Assembly (NCBI GenBank): GCA_910588625.1
Contig: CAJUQN010000032.1
Location: 1 to 25,604 of the forward strand
DNA from: an uncultured Oscillospiraceae bacterium
GTDB taxonomy: Bacteria; Bacillota; Clostridia; Oscillospirales; Oscillospiraceae
DNA length: 25,604 nucleotides
Direction of reading: 5' to 3'
The stretch's first letter is position 1. Each line of letters begins with the position of its first letter. Shown here one piece after another: positions 1 to 6,620 of the stretch. The notes beneath the pieces are model-generated. The model had not been told where the DNA came from. It worked only from the letters and a program-made list of their open reading frames with translations, and did no database searches. Position numbers and translations under genes: made by a program.

Positions 1-38
1 GTGAAAACTGAGGCAGCGCCGCGCTCTTCCACAAAGGG

Positions 39-68
39 GGTGCACAAAAGGTATACTTTTTGTGCACC
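39..68. repeat. 30-bp near-perfect palindrome
   Basis: Arms GGTGCACAAAA (39-49) and TTTTGTGCACC (58-68) surround the palindromic core GTATAC (51-56); the only non-Watson-Crick pair is G50-T57. It lies within a second, offset inverted pair (12-19 with 85-92). No T-tract follows immediately on either strand, so a simple terminator is not the best reading. A protein-binding site or cruciform-prone element is possible. Confidence 0.7.
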
Positions 69-270
69 TCTGTTTTGGTTTTCCGCGCTGCCATTCACTT
101 ACTTATTCGGCAGGTTTTTAGAAAAGTTTAGGCTTTTTCGGAAAAATTTTTAACCTCGATTTTTGTGTGCGAAAACTATAATTTTCGCACCACGCTTCGG
201 CCCACTGCCCTGCTGTACAGCGGCCCTCCCAATCAAGGGCTCATTTTCGATGAATTCAGCGATTTTACCA

Positions 271-299
271 TTGCGCCACGCCTGTGGCGCTGGTATAAT
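271..299 (+). promoter_or_regulatory. ilvE promoter with an inverted repeat in the spacer
   Basis: TTGCGC at 271-276 and TATAAT at 294-299 are separated by exactly 17 bp. The spacer contains GCGCCAC (273-279) and GTGGCGC (284-290), a perfect 7-bp inverted repeat with a 4-nt centre that also covers part of the -35. Transcription would start near 306, giving a leader of about 28 nt. That leaves no room for a T-box or attenuator, so any regulation is likely by a protein bound to the promoter. Confidence 0.75.
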
Positions 300-334
300 A
301 TCAATACTTTACATCGGAAAAGGAGCCGATCCTT

Positions 335-1402
335 ATGCTGGATATTAAAATCACCCATGCTGAAGCCTTGAAGCCCCATCCTGCCCCCGACGCCCTGGTG
401 TTCGGCAAGACCTTCACCGACCATATGTTCCTCATGAACTACGACAAGGGCCAGGGCTGGCACGACCCCCGCGTGGTCCCCTACGGCCCCCTGCCCTTCG
501 AGCTGTCCTGCATGGTGTTTCACTACGCCCAGGAGATTTTTGAAGGCATGAAGGCCTACCGCACCCCCGGCGGCAACGTCCAGCTCTTCCGCCCCTATGA
601 GAACGCTAAGCGTATGAACTCCTCGTGCCGCCGTATGTGCATCCCCGAAATCCCCGAGGAGGATTTTGTCCAGGCCGTCAGGGCCGTGGTGGGCGTGGAC
701 CAGGCCTGGGTCCCCAACAAGGTGGGCACCTCCCTGTATATCCGCCCCTTCATCATTGCCACCGACAACAGCCTGGGGGTCCACGCCTCTCACAGCTATC
801 TCTTCGCCGTTATCTGCTGTCCTGTAGGGGCCTACTACCCCGAGGGCATCAATCCCGTGAAGATCTACGTGGAGGACGAGGATGTCCGCGCCGTCAAGGG
901 CGGCACCGGCTTTACCAAGTGCGGCGGCAACTATGCCGCCTCCATCCGCGCCGGGGAGCGCGCCGAGGGCCAGGGTTTCTCCCAGGTGCTCTGGCTGGAC
1001 GGCGTTCACCGCAAATATATCGAGGAAGTCGGCTCCATGAACGTGATGTTCAAAATCAACGGCACTGTCATCACGCCGGAGCTCACCGGCTCCGTTCTCC
1101 CCGGCATCACCCGCAAGAGCTGCCTGGAGCTGATCCGCAGCTGGGGCATCCCGGTGGAGGAGCGGCTGATCTCCGCCCAGGAGCTGTTTGACGCCGCCCA
1201 AGCGGGCACGCTTGAAGAGGCTTGGGGCACCGGCACCGCGGCGGTGGTGTCTCCCATCGGCCTGCTGGCCTGGGAGGACCGCAAGGAAACCGTCAGCGGC
1301 GGCAAGATCGGCGAGCTGACCCAAAAGCTGTACGACACCCTCACCGGAATCCAGTGGGGCGCCGTGGAGGACACCCACAACTGGATCGTCCCCGTAGAGT
1401 AA
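335..1402 (+). CDS. ilvE: Branched-chain amino acid aminotransferase
   Basis: Cytosolic fold-type IV PLP enzyme that reversibly transfers the amino group between Leu/Ile/Val and 2-oxoglutarate, the last step of branched-chain amino acid synthesis or the first of their breakdown. The 355-residue protein is full length and matches the eukaryotic-type (BCAT-like) branch rather than the E. coli IlvE branch. Diagnostic stretches are FEGMKAYR near 69-76, the PLP-lysine segment FTKCGGNYAAS with Lys195 as the likely Schiff-base residue, the LWLDG...IEEVGSMN block after it, the LPGITR motif, and GTGTAAVVSPIG near the C-terminus. The start at 335 is fixed by AGGAG at 321-325. It has its own promoter and is followed by a strong palindromic terminator, so it is a single-gene unit; no other ilv or leu gene is present in the window. 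Confidence 0.95.
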   Translation: MLDIKITHAEALKPHPAPDALVFGKTFTDHMFLMNYDKGQGWHDPRVVPYGPLPFELSCMVFHYAQEIFEGMKAYRTPGGNVQLFRPYENAKRMNSSCRRMCIPEIPEEDFVQAVRAVVGVDQAWVPNKVGTSLYIRPFIIATDNSLGVHASHSYLFAVICCPVGAYYPEGINPVKIYVEDEDVRAVKGGTGFTKCGGNYAASIRAGERAEGQGFSQVLWLDGVHRKYIEEVGSMNVMFKINGTVITPELTGSVLPGITRKSCLELIRSWGIPVEERLISAQELFDAAQAGTLEEAWGTGTAAVVSPIGLLAWEDRKETVSGGKIGELTQKLYDTLTGIQWGAVEDTHNWIVPVE

Positions 1403-1413
1403 GCCAATACGCG

Positions 1414-1450
1414 AAAGCCCCGGACGGCGCGCCGTCCGGGGCTTTTCTTA
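1414..1450. terminator. Bidirectional terminator between ilvE and pyrG
   Basis: A perfect 32-bp palindrome (1414-1445, centre at GGCGCGCC 1426-1433) sits between the convergent ilvE and pyrG stop codons. The plus strand reads into TTTT and the minus strand into its complement, so one element can end both transcripts. Confidence 0.9.
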
Positions 1451-3052
1451 TTTTTGCTTTTTTGCCGCCCCAATAAACTCCCGGAACAGCGGGTGCGCCC
1501 GGTTGGGCCGGGATTTCAGCTCCGGATGGAACTGCCCCGCCACGAACCAGGGGTGTCCCGGAAGCTCCACCATCTCCACCAGCCGCCCGTCCGGAGACAG
1601 GCCGGACAGCACCAGCCCCGCGCGGGTCAGCGTCTCCCGATACTCGTTGTTGAACTCATAGCGGTGCCTGTGCCGCTCGCTGATCTCCCGCGTCCCGTAG
1701 ATGGAAGCCGCCAGCGACCCTTCCGCCAAGTGGCACGGATAGCTCCCCAGCCGCATGGTTCCACCCTTAGCCGTCACCCCCACCTGGTCGGGCATCAGGC
1801 CGATGACAGGGTGGGGCGTGTCCGGGTCCAGCTCGGATGAGTGCGCCCCCGCCAGCCCGCACACGTTCCGGGCGTACTCCACCACCGCCATCTGCATCCC
1901 CAGGCAGATGCCCAGGAAGGGCATCTTGTTCTCTCGTGCGTACCGGATGGCCTCAATCTTGCCCTCAATACCCCGGTCTCCAAACCCGCCGGGGACCAGG
2001 ATGCCCTGCGCCCCGCTCAATAGCGCCTCCGCCGTGTCCGGCGTGACCTCCTCCGAGTTCACCCAGCGGATGTTGACCGAAACGCCGTTTTCAATACCGC
2101 CGTGGGTCAGCGCCTCCGCCACCGAGAGATAAGCGTCATGGAGCCCCACGTATTTCCCCACCAGGGCAATGGTCACCGTCCCCTTGGGGTTCTTGGCCCG
2201 GTGGACCATGGTGGCCCACTCGGTCAGGTCGGGCATATGGCAGATCAGCCCCAGCCTCCGCACCACCACGTCGGCCAGCCCCTCCCGCTCCAGCATCAGC
2301 GGCACCTCATACAAAATGTCCGCGGTCAGGTTTGGGATGGCGTGGTCGGCGGGGATGTTGCAGAACAGGGAAATTTTGTCCAAAATCTCTTTGGGGATGG
2401 GATAATCGCTCCGGCACATGATAACGTCCGGCTGAATCCCCAGAGATAATAGCTCTTTGGCGGAGTGCTGGGTGGGCTTGGACTTCAGCTCCCCGGAGCC
2501 GGGGATAGACACGATCAGCGAGACGTGGATGAACATGACGTTGTTCCGTCCCCGCTCGGCGGCCACCTGGCGGATCGCCTCCAAAAAGGGCTGGGACTCG
2601 ATGTCGCCCACGGTGCCGCCGATCTCCACGATGGCCACATCCACGCCGGGAGCCTCCAAAGAGTAAATATGGCTCTTGATCTCGTCCGTGATGTGGGGGA
2701 TGATCTGCACCGTCCCCCCCAGGTAGTCCCCCGCCCGCTCCCGGTTGAGGACGTTCCAGTACACCTTCCCGGAGGACACGGAGGAGTTATCGGTCAGATT
2801 CTCGTCAATGAACCGCTCATAATGCCCCAGATCCAAGTCTGTCTCCGCCCCGTCGTCGGTGACGAACACCTCTCCGTGCTGATAGGGACTCATGGTGCCT
2901 GGGTCCACGTTGAGGTACGGGTCCAGCTTCTGCACCCGTACCCGCAGGCCCCGCTGCTTCAGCAGCCGCCCCAGGGACGCCGCCGTGATGCCCTTGCCCA
3001 ACCCGGACACCACGCCGCCGGTGACAAAGATGAATTTCGTGCCAGTGGTCAT
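1448..3052 (-). CDS. pyrG: CTP synthase
   Basis: Glutamine-dependent amination of UTP to CTP with ATP, the final step of de novo pyrimidine nucleotide synthesis. The 534-residue protein is full length. The N-terminal synthetase domain starts with KFIFVTGGVVSGLGKG (P-loop, about 6-21) and contains KLDPYLNVDPGTMSP (42-55), EIGGTVGDIES (143-153) and KPTQHS (192-197). The C-terminal class I glutamine amidotransferase domain carries GICLGMQ with nucleophile Cys383 and the His509/Glu511 pair in QFHPE. The loop just before KPTQHS (about 178-190) differs from the usual VPY-type sequence, which may be lineage variation. The ATG at 3052 follows a GGGGAGGG Shine-Dalgarno. A promoter lies at 3130-3158, and the gene ends at the terminator shared with ilvE. 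Confidence 0.97.
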   Translation of the reverse strand: MTTGTKFIFVTGGVVSGLGKGITAASLGRLLKQRGLRVRVQKLDPYLNVDPGTMSPYQHGEVFVTDDGAETDLDLGHYERFIDENLTDNSSVSSGKVYWNVLNRERAGDYLGGTVQIIPHITDEIKSHIYSLEAPGVDVAIVEIGGTVGDIESQPFLEAIRQVAAERGRNNVMFIHVSLIVSIPGSGELKSKPTQHSAKELLSLGIQPDVIMCRSDYPIPKEILDKISLFCNIPADHAIPNLTADILYEVPLMLEREGLADVVVRRLGLICHMPDLTEWATMVHRAKNPKGTVTIALVGKYVGLHDAYLSVAEALTHGGIENGVSVNIRWVNSEEVTPDTAEALLSGAQGILVPGGFGDRGIEGKIEAIRYARENKMPFLGICLGMQMAVVEYARNVCGLAGAHSSELDPDTPHPVIGLMPDQVGVTAKGGTMRLGSYPCHLAEGSLAASIYGTREISERHRHRYEFNNEYRETLTRAGLVLSGLSPDGRLVEMVELPGHPWFVAGQFHPELKSRPNRAHPLFREFIGAAKKQK

Positions 3053-3129
3053 AAAAAACCCTCCCCGGCAGGCGCGGCCCCTTTGCGCCGGACGCCCTTG
3101 CCCGGCCCTGCCTCAAATTCAGTCGTATT

Positions 3130-3158
3130 ATTTTACGCCCCGGACCCGGTCAAGTCAA
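3130..3158 (-). promoter_or_regulatory. pyrG promoter
   Basis: On the minus strand TTGACT (3153-3158) and TAAAAT (3130-3135) are 17 bp apart. A second overlapping pair, TTGACC plus TAATAC, shifted 5 bp downstream, also has 17-bp spacing. The leader to the ATG is about 70 nt and GC-rich, with GGCAGG/CCTGCC arms able to pair just upstream of the ribosome binding site. Confidence 0.65.
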
Positions 3159-3224
3159 GGCGCAGAATGTCCAAAACCTGCCTCCCCGTCTTGTGTCAAT
3201 AATCCCAGTCCTCCGGGTCCCACG

Positions 3225-3680
3225 TTATCGTTCCTGACTCCACATAGTCGGCAAATCCTTCTTGAAGAACACACCCACCAGCATCAGCCCTGCCAGCACC
3301 CAGGGCCAGCGGCGGCGTTTGCGGGGTTTGGGCTCCTCTTGCTCCCTGTCCTCCTCCGGCTCCGCTTCCGCCTCCACCGTCTCCCTCAATATAATGGTCT
3401 TTTCGGCGGGCTGAGCGGCTAAGTACCGTCCCACGATCTCCTCCACCATGCGCAGCTGCTCCGGGGTCAGCTCCTTCGCCTCGTCCCCCTCACCCAACAG
3501 CCAATCTATGGACACGGAAAATTCCCGGCTCAGGTTTACCAGTTTTTCAATCTCGGGCAGGGTGGCGTCCGACTCCCATTTATAGATGGCCTGCCGGGAC
3601 ACGCCCAGCCGCTCTCCCAGCGCCTCCTGGGACAGCCCCAGCTTCTTTCGTTTCTGCGCGATGCGCTGCCCAACTGTCAT
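3225..3680 (-). CDS. XRE-family regulator with a C-terminal membrane segment
   Basis: A 151-residue protein with an N-terminal Cro/C1-type helix-turn-helix (about 3-61: IAQKRKKLGLSQEALGERLGVSRQAIYKWE, with the recognition helix near SRQAIYKWE), an acidic then basic linker (about 103-124) and one hydrophobic segment WPWVLAGLMLVGVFF (125-139). It then ends after a short KKDLPTMWSQER tail. This suggests a membrane-tethered DNA-binding regulator; its target is unknown. The start at 3680 rather than the ATG 19 codons upstream is chosen because AAGGAGG (3689-3695) sits 8 nt before it. The membrane segment is short and the C-terminus abrupt compared with relatives that carry a longer outer coil, so a late truncation is possible. 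No clear terminator separates it from pyrG downstream. Confidence 0.8.
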   Translation of the reverse strand: MTVGQRIAQKRKKLGLSQEALGERLGVSRQAIYKWESDATLPEIEKLVNLSREFSVSIDWLLGEGDEAKELTPEQLRMVEEIVGRYLAAQPAEKTIILRETVEAEAEPEEDREQEEPKPRKRRRWPWVLAGLMLVGVFFKKDLPTMWSQER

Positions 3681-3803
3681 GGGCCACACCTCCTTTGTAT
3701 CTATATCATAGCATAGTTTTTCCCTCTGAACCACCAATCTATTTTTTTGTCAACCGGCAGTTTACATTGCCCGCCAAAGGCTTAATTTTAAGAGTTCATC
3801 GCA

Positions 3804-3833
3804 TTGACGGCCCATGTAACCCTGCGGTATAAT
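3804..3833 (+). promoter_or_regulatory. Promoter of the 3881 gene
   Basis: TTGACG (3804-3809) and TATAAT (3828-3833) are 18 bp apart, about 50 nt before the start codon. Confidence 0.75.
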
Positions 3834-3880
3834 AAGCTCAGCCGAAAGGCGGATCACACCAAAAACGGAGATGACCTTTC

Positions 3881-4762
3881 ATGTTCAACTTTTTCAAGAA
3901 AAAGGAGCCGTCCCTGCCTCCAGAGGAGCGGGCGCCGGCCTGCCTGCAAAAGAAGGATTACGCTGGGCTGGCCCGCGCCTATTATGACCTGGGCAAGGCC
4001 GCCATGGAGGCGGGAGACCAGGGAAAAGCGATGCTGTGGCTCAGCCGGTCAGACACCATCTACAGCGCCCGGGACGACATCTATGAGAACCTGGGGGACA
4101 AGCTCACCGACGACTGCTCCAACTGCATCGGCGAGCTGGAGGGTGCCCCCCTGCTTTCCAATCAGATGATTGAGGAGATTGAGGCCAAAGCGGACGAGCT
4201 GGGGGACCCCCAGGTGCGGGTGTGGTCTCTGCTGACCCTGGCCCGGCTGGTACCGGTGGGGGCAAAGCTGGCCGTCCTCCCCGGCTGCGGTATGCTGGGG
4301 TCCCTGGACAAATGCTTGGACCTGGTGGTCAAGTCCTTCCAGACGGCCATCACGCAAGATGAGTTTAACTTCCTCCATACCGTCTGCGGCGACCTGTACG
4401 CCCTCAGCGATTCCGAGCACTTTTTCGGCGGCGGCGAGGTGGACTGTGCCGCTGGCGCCCCCCTTCAAGTGTTCGATCTGAACGCCATGGCCACCCTGCT
4501 GGGCATTGAGGGTCTGTTGGACGGCCAGCTCCGGTGCCTCTCCGGGGAGCCGGTGAAGGACGACGGCGGACTCATCCCCTGCGCCCTGATGCCGGACTAT
4601 TGGACCCGCACCGTGGGCGGCGATCTCCGGGACATCCCCCAGGTCAAGGCCGAGCTGGACCGCATTTGGGCCGATTATGAGTTCATTTGCTCCGGTCCCA
4701 CCTGGACCGCCGTAGCACAGCGTATTCAGGATTACAGAACGCTGGACATTTTCAGTGCGTGA
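3881..4762 (+). CDS. Uncharacterised protein with a TPR-like N-terminus
   Basis: I do not recognise the family. The 293-residue protein has no signal peptide or membrane segment and looks cytosolic. It begins with FNFFKKKEPS, followed by helical repeat-like sequence (about 20-75: KKDYAGLARAYYDLGKAAME and GDQGKAMLWLSRSDTIYSARDD) that resembles a tetratricopeptide pair. The remaining ~200 residues are acidic, with scattered cysteines (one CSNC near 79-82), and a Trp/Tyr-rich C-terminus. The start is supported by GGAG at 3867-3870 and a good promoter, and a strong terminator follows, so it is expressed alone. A scaffolding or immunity-type role would be a guess. Confidence 0.8.
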   Translation: MFNFFKKKEPSLPPEERAPACLQKKDYAGLARAYYDLGKAAMEAGDQGKAMLWLSRSDTIYSARDDIYENLGDKLTDDCSNCIGELEGAPLLSNQMIEEIEAKADELGDPQVRVWSLLTLARLVPVGAKLAVLPGCGMLGSLDKCLDLVVKSFQTAITQDEFNFLHTVCGDLYALSDSEHFFGGGEVDCAAGAPLQVFDLNAMATLLGIEGLLDGQLRCLSGEPVKDDGGLIPCALMPDYWTRTVGGDLRDIPQVKAELDRIWADYEFICSGPTWTAVAQRIQDYRTLDIFSA

Positions 4763-4768
4763 TATATC

Positions 4769-4800
4769 GAGCCGCCCGGAAATTTCCGGGCGGCTCTTTT
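4769..4800. terminator. Bidirectional terminator (perfect 28-bp palindrome)
   Basis: GAGCCGCCCGGAAA (4769-4782) pairs perfectly with 4783-4796, followed by TTTT on the plus strand. It lies between the convergent 3881 gene and the ABC-F gene ending at 4806. Confidence 0.9.
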
Positions 4801-4805
4801 GGCGT

Positions 4806-6338
4806 CTATCGCTCAATTAAACCGTTTTCCGTCAGCTCCATCGCCCTGGTGCACACCTGCTCTAAATACAAGCGGTCATGGGACACACTGATGATAACTC
4901 CGGGGAAATCCGCCAATACCCGCCGGATGACCGGCGCGGACAGAGGCGAGAAGTTCCGGGTGGGCTCATCCAGCACCAGTACGTTGGCCCCGCCCAGCAC
5001 CATGGACAAGAACAGCAGCTTCGCCCGCTGGCCGCCGGACAGCCCCGCCGCCGGGTGCTCCATCTCCTCCGCTTTGTATTTCATGTTGCCCAGCAGTGTC
5101 CGGGCCCGGGTGATATCGTCCTTGTGGCCGGAGGGGGCCAACACCTCCACCGGGGTCCGGTCCCCCAGCAGCAGGTCGCCGTAGTCCTGGGGCATATAGG
5201 CGGCGCGCAGGTCCGACCGGGGCAGCAGCTCGTCCGCCACACGCTTCAGCAGCGTGGACTTCCCCACCCCGTTGGGGCCAATGAGGCCGATCTTCTCCGG
5301 ACCGTCCACCCACAGGCGCACATTTCGGGCTAGAACCTGCTCCCCGGCGGTCAATTTGGGCAGATCCAGCCGTAATACCGTTTTCCCCGCCGGGAAAGCT
5401 GACCGCCCTTGGTCAAAGGAGGTCAAAATGGCCTCCTCCCACTCAGGCATGGCGGTCATGTTTTCTTTCTCCCGCTCAAACCGGCGGCCCATGGCCAGCA
5501 CTGTGTGCATCTTCTTTTTCAACAGCCGCCCCTTTCCGGGGTTTTGGCGGCTGACAGTGACGAGCTGGTGTTCCACGCTGTCGTGAATCCGCCGGAAGGT
5601 CTCCATCTTTGCGTCATACTCCGCCCGCTCCTTTCGGGCCTGCTGTTCCTGCCGCTCAAAGCCCGCAGAGCGCTCCCCCACATACTGCCCGTAGCCCATC
5701 CGGGACACCGTACACCGGGAAACCGTCCGCCGCCGCAGGCGCTCCAGGTGGACAACAACGTTGGCGGTACGCTCCAAAAGCACTTCGTCGTGGGAGATAT
5801 ATAGCACTGGCACTTGACAGTTCAACAGGAAACTTTCCAACCATCCCAAGGTCGCCAGGTCCAGGTCATTGGAGGGCTCATCCAGCAAAAGCACATCCGG
5901 ACCGTCCAGCATCAGCAATGCCAGCCGCAGCTTGACCCGCTCGCCGCCGGACAGGGTGGATATGGGCCGGACGTCCCAGAACAGGTCGGCGCTGAGCCCC
6001 ACTTGACGAGCGGCGCGGTCCAGGGCTTTGGGATCCGCCGCCTCGAAGGCCGGGGCGCGCTGGCAGAACTCCCACACGGGCAGGGCCAGCTCCTCCGACC
6101 TCAGCTCCTGGGCCAGATAGCCCTTTCGCAGCCCTTTGTCTACGATCTCCCCCGTCCACTCGGCATAGGGCTCCACCAGCGCCGGGTCATACAACAGCTT
6201 GAGCACTGTGGATTTGCCGTTGCCCTCCTCCCCGATAAGCGCCGCCCGGTCCCCAGGGGACAGGGTAAACGAGAGTCCGTCCACCAGGGTGGTCAGGTCC
6301 TTTTTATGGGTGATGGTGAGATTTTTCACCTGAAACAT
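4806..6338 (-). CDS. ABC-F ATPase, probable ribosome-protection (antibiotic resistance) type
   Basis: A soluble protein of 510 residues with two ABC cassettes and no membrane segment, the ABC-F plan; members act on the ribosomal E site as translation factors or dislodge antibiotics. Cassette 1: GEEGNGKS (36-43), LSGGE (129-133), DEPSNDLD (153-160). An interdomain linker follows (about 220-330), rich in charged helices, with KKKMHTVLAMGRR at its tip region. Cassette 2: GPNGVGKS (354-361), LSGGQ (433-437) and DEPTRNFSPLS (457-467), where the usual NHLD of the D-loop is replaced; as I recall this is a feature of resistance ABC-Fs of the Lsa/Vga group. ATG 6338 is preferred because the AGAGGAG site is 9 nt upstream; the ATG two codons earlier is only 3 nt from it. 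The attenuator leader (6339-6546) supports antibiotic-induced expression. The drug class cannot be read from the sequence. Confidence 0.88.
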   Translation of the reverse strand: MFQVKNLTITHKKDLTTLVDGLSFTLSPGDRAALIGEEGNGKSTVLKLLYDPALVEPYAEWTGEIVDKGLRKGYLAQELRSEELALPVWEFCQRAPAFEAADPKALDRAARQVGLSADLFWDVRPISTLSGGERVKLRLALLMLDGPDVLLLDEPSNDLDLATLGWLESFLLNCQVPVLYISHDEVLLERTANVVVHLERLRRRTVSRCTVSRMGYGQYVGERSAGFERQEQQARKERAEYDAKMETFRRIHDSVEHQLVTVSRQNPGKGRLLKKKMHTVLAMGRRFEREKENMTAMPEWEEAILTSFDQGRSAFPAGKTVLRLDLPKLTAGEQVLARNVRLWVDGPEKIGLIGPNGVGKSTLLKRVADELLPRSDLRAAYMPQDYGDLLLGDRTPVEVLAPSGHKDDITRARTLLGNMKYKAEEMEHPAAGLSGGQRAKLLFLSMVLGGANVLVLDEPTRNFSPLSAPVIRRVLADFPGVIISVSHDRLYLEQVCTRAMELTENGLIER

Positions 6339-6358
6339 ACGCATCCGCTCCTCTCTAT

Positions 6359-6390
6359 AAAAAACCGCCTTCCACGACGGGAAGGCGGTT
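6359..6390 (-). terminator. Attenuator (intrinsic terminator) in the ABC-F leader
   Basis: On the minus strand AACCGCCTTCC (6390-6380) pairs with GGAAGGCGGTT (6373-6363), an 11-bp stem with a 6-nt loop, followed at once by six T (6364-6359). It ends only ~20 nt before the ABC-F start codon, so it would stop transcription before the gene. An upstream segment, GAAGGGCGG (plus-strand 6435-6443), can pair with the 5' arm of the stem, with one bulged G, as an antiterminator. Confidence 0.85.
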
Positions 6391-6509
6391 ACATGACGAA
6401 AAGGCAGGGACACATAATGCCCCCGGTCAGCAAGCCGCCCTTCGCGCCATGAAAGCCCAGGCCCATAGGATATGGACCTCAACTCATTGTTCACAGCTTG
6501 AAGTTCGAC

Positions 6510-6521
6510 TTACTTGCGCAT
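6510..6521 (-). CDS. Candidate 3-residue leader peptide (Met-Arg-Lys)
   Basis: ATG CGC AAG TAA, with AAAAGGG 7 nt upstream as a Shine-Dalgarno-like site. It lies about 25 nt after the predicted start of the ABC-F transcript and upstream of the antiterminator/terminator pair. Position and spacing fit a sensor ORF; the peptide itself would have no other role. Confidence 0.5.
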   Translation of the reverse strand: MRK

Positions 6522-6552
6522 CTTTTCACCCTTTTCAATTTAAATTGAATTT

Positions 6553-6581
6553 AGTATAGCATAGAGCGGTGCGGCAGTCAA
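6553..6581 (-). promoter_or_regulatory. ABC-F gene promoter
   Basis: TTGACT (6576-6581) and TATACT (6553-6558), 17 bp apart on the minus strand. It separates this gene from the upstream minus-strand unit at 6621-8379. Confidence 0.85.
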
Positions 6582-6620
6582 GGGCCGTTGGGTCAACAAA
6601 GCGGATTTAATGTCGCAAAT

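Larger units (their letters stand above)
1..334. other. Non-coding, palindrome-rich region upstream of ilvE
   Basis: No credible gene is seen here on either strand. The stretch is more AT-rich than the rest and carries several inverted repeats: a 30-bp near-perfect palindrome at 39-68, flanked by an 8-bp inverted pair GGCAGCGC (12-19) / GCGCTGCC (85-92); a 9-bp inverted repeat GTGCGAAAA/TTTTCGCAC at 167-190; a 10-bp palindrome GCTGTACAGC at 212-221; and a 7-bp inverted repeat inside the ilvE promoter (273-290). I cannot name the region. It may be the end of an upstream unit lying outside the window, or a set of regulatory sites. Confidence 0.6.
6339..6546 (-). promoter_or_regulatory. Long regulatory leader of the ABC-F gene
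   Basis: The predicted leader of about 208 nt contains, in order: a 16-bp AT palindrome near the start site (6534-6549), a tiny ORF (6521-6510), an 8-bp hairpin (6478-6460), the antiterminator strand (6443-6435) and the terminator (6390-6359). This order is that of ribosome-mediated attenuation, known for ABC-F genes such as vmlR and lmo0919: a drug-stalled ribosome at the small ORF would favour the antiterminator. That is inference for this locus. Confidence 0.7.

Noticed and set aside
226..290. tRNA-like sequence on the minus strand (D-arm-like GCGCAATGGTAAAAT)
   Set aside because: No T-loop motif, no consistent anticodon stem and no acceptor pairing; part of it is the ilvE promoter.
233..1378. 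A 381-codon minus-strand frame opposite ilvE
   Set aside because: Antisense shadow of a certain gene, with low-complexity translation and no ribosome binding site context.
3118..3132. Match to the T7 promoter core (TAATACGACT on the minus strand)
   Set aside because: Only the first ten bases match and the remainder diverges; a chance overlap with the pyrG -10 region.
6339..6494. In-frame 52-residue N-terminal extension of the ABC-F protein
   Set aside because: It would translate through the attenuator hairpin, and the strong ribosome binding site is placed for ATG 6338. The open frame is likely incidental.
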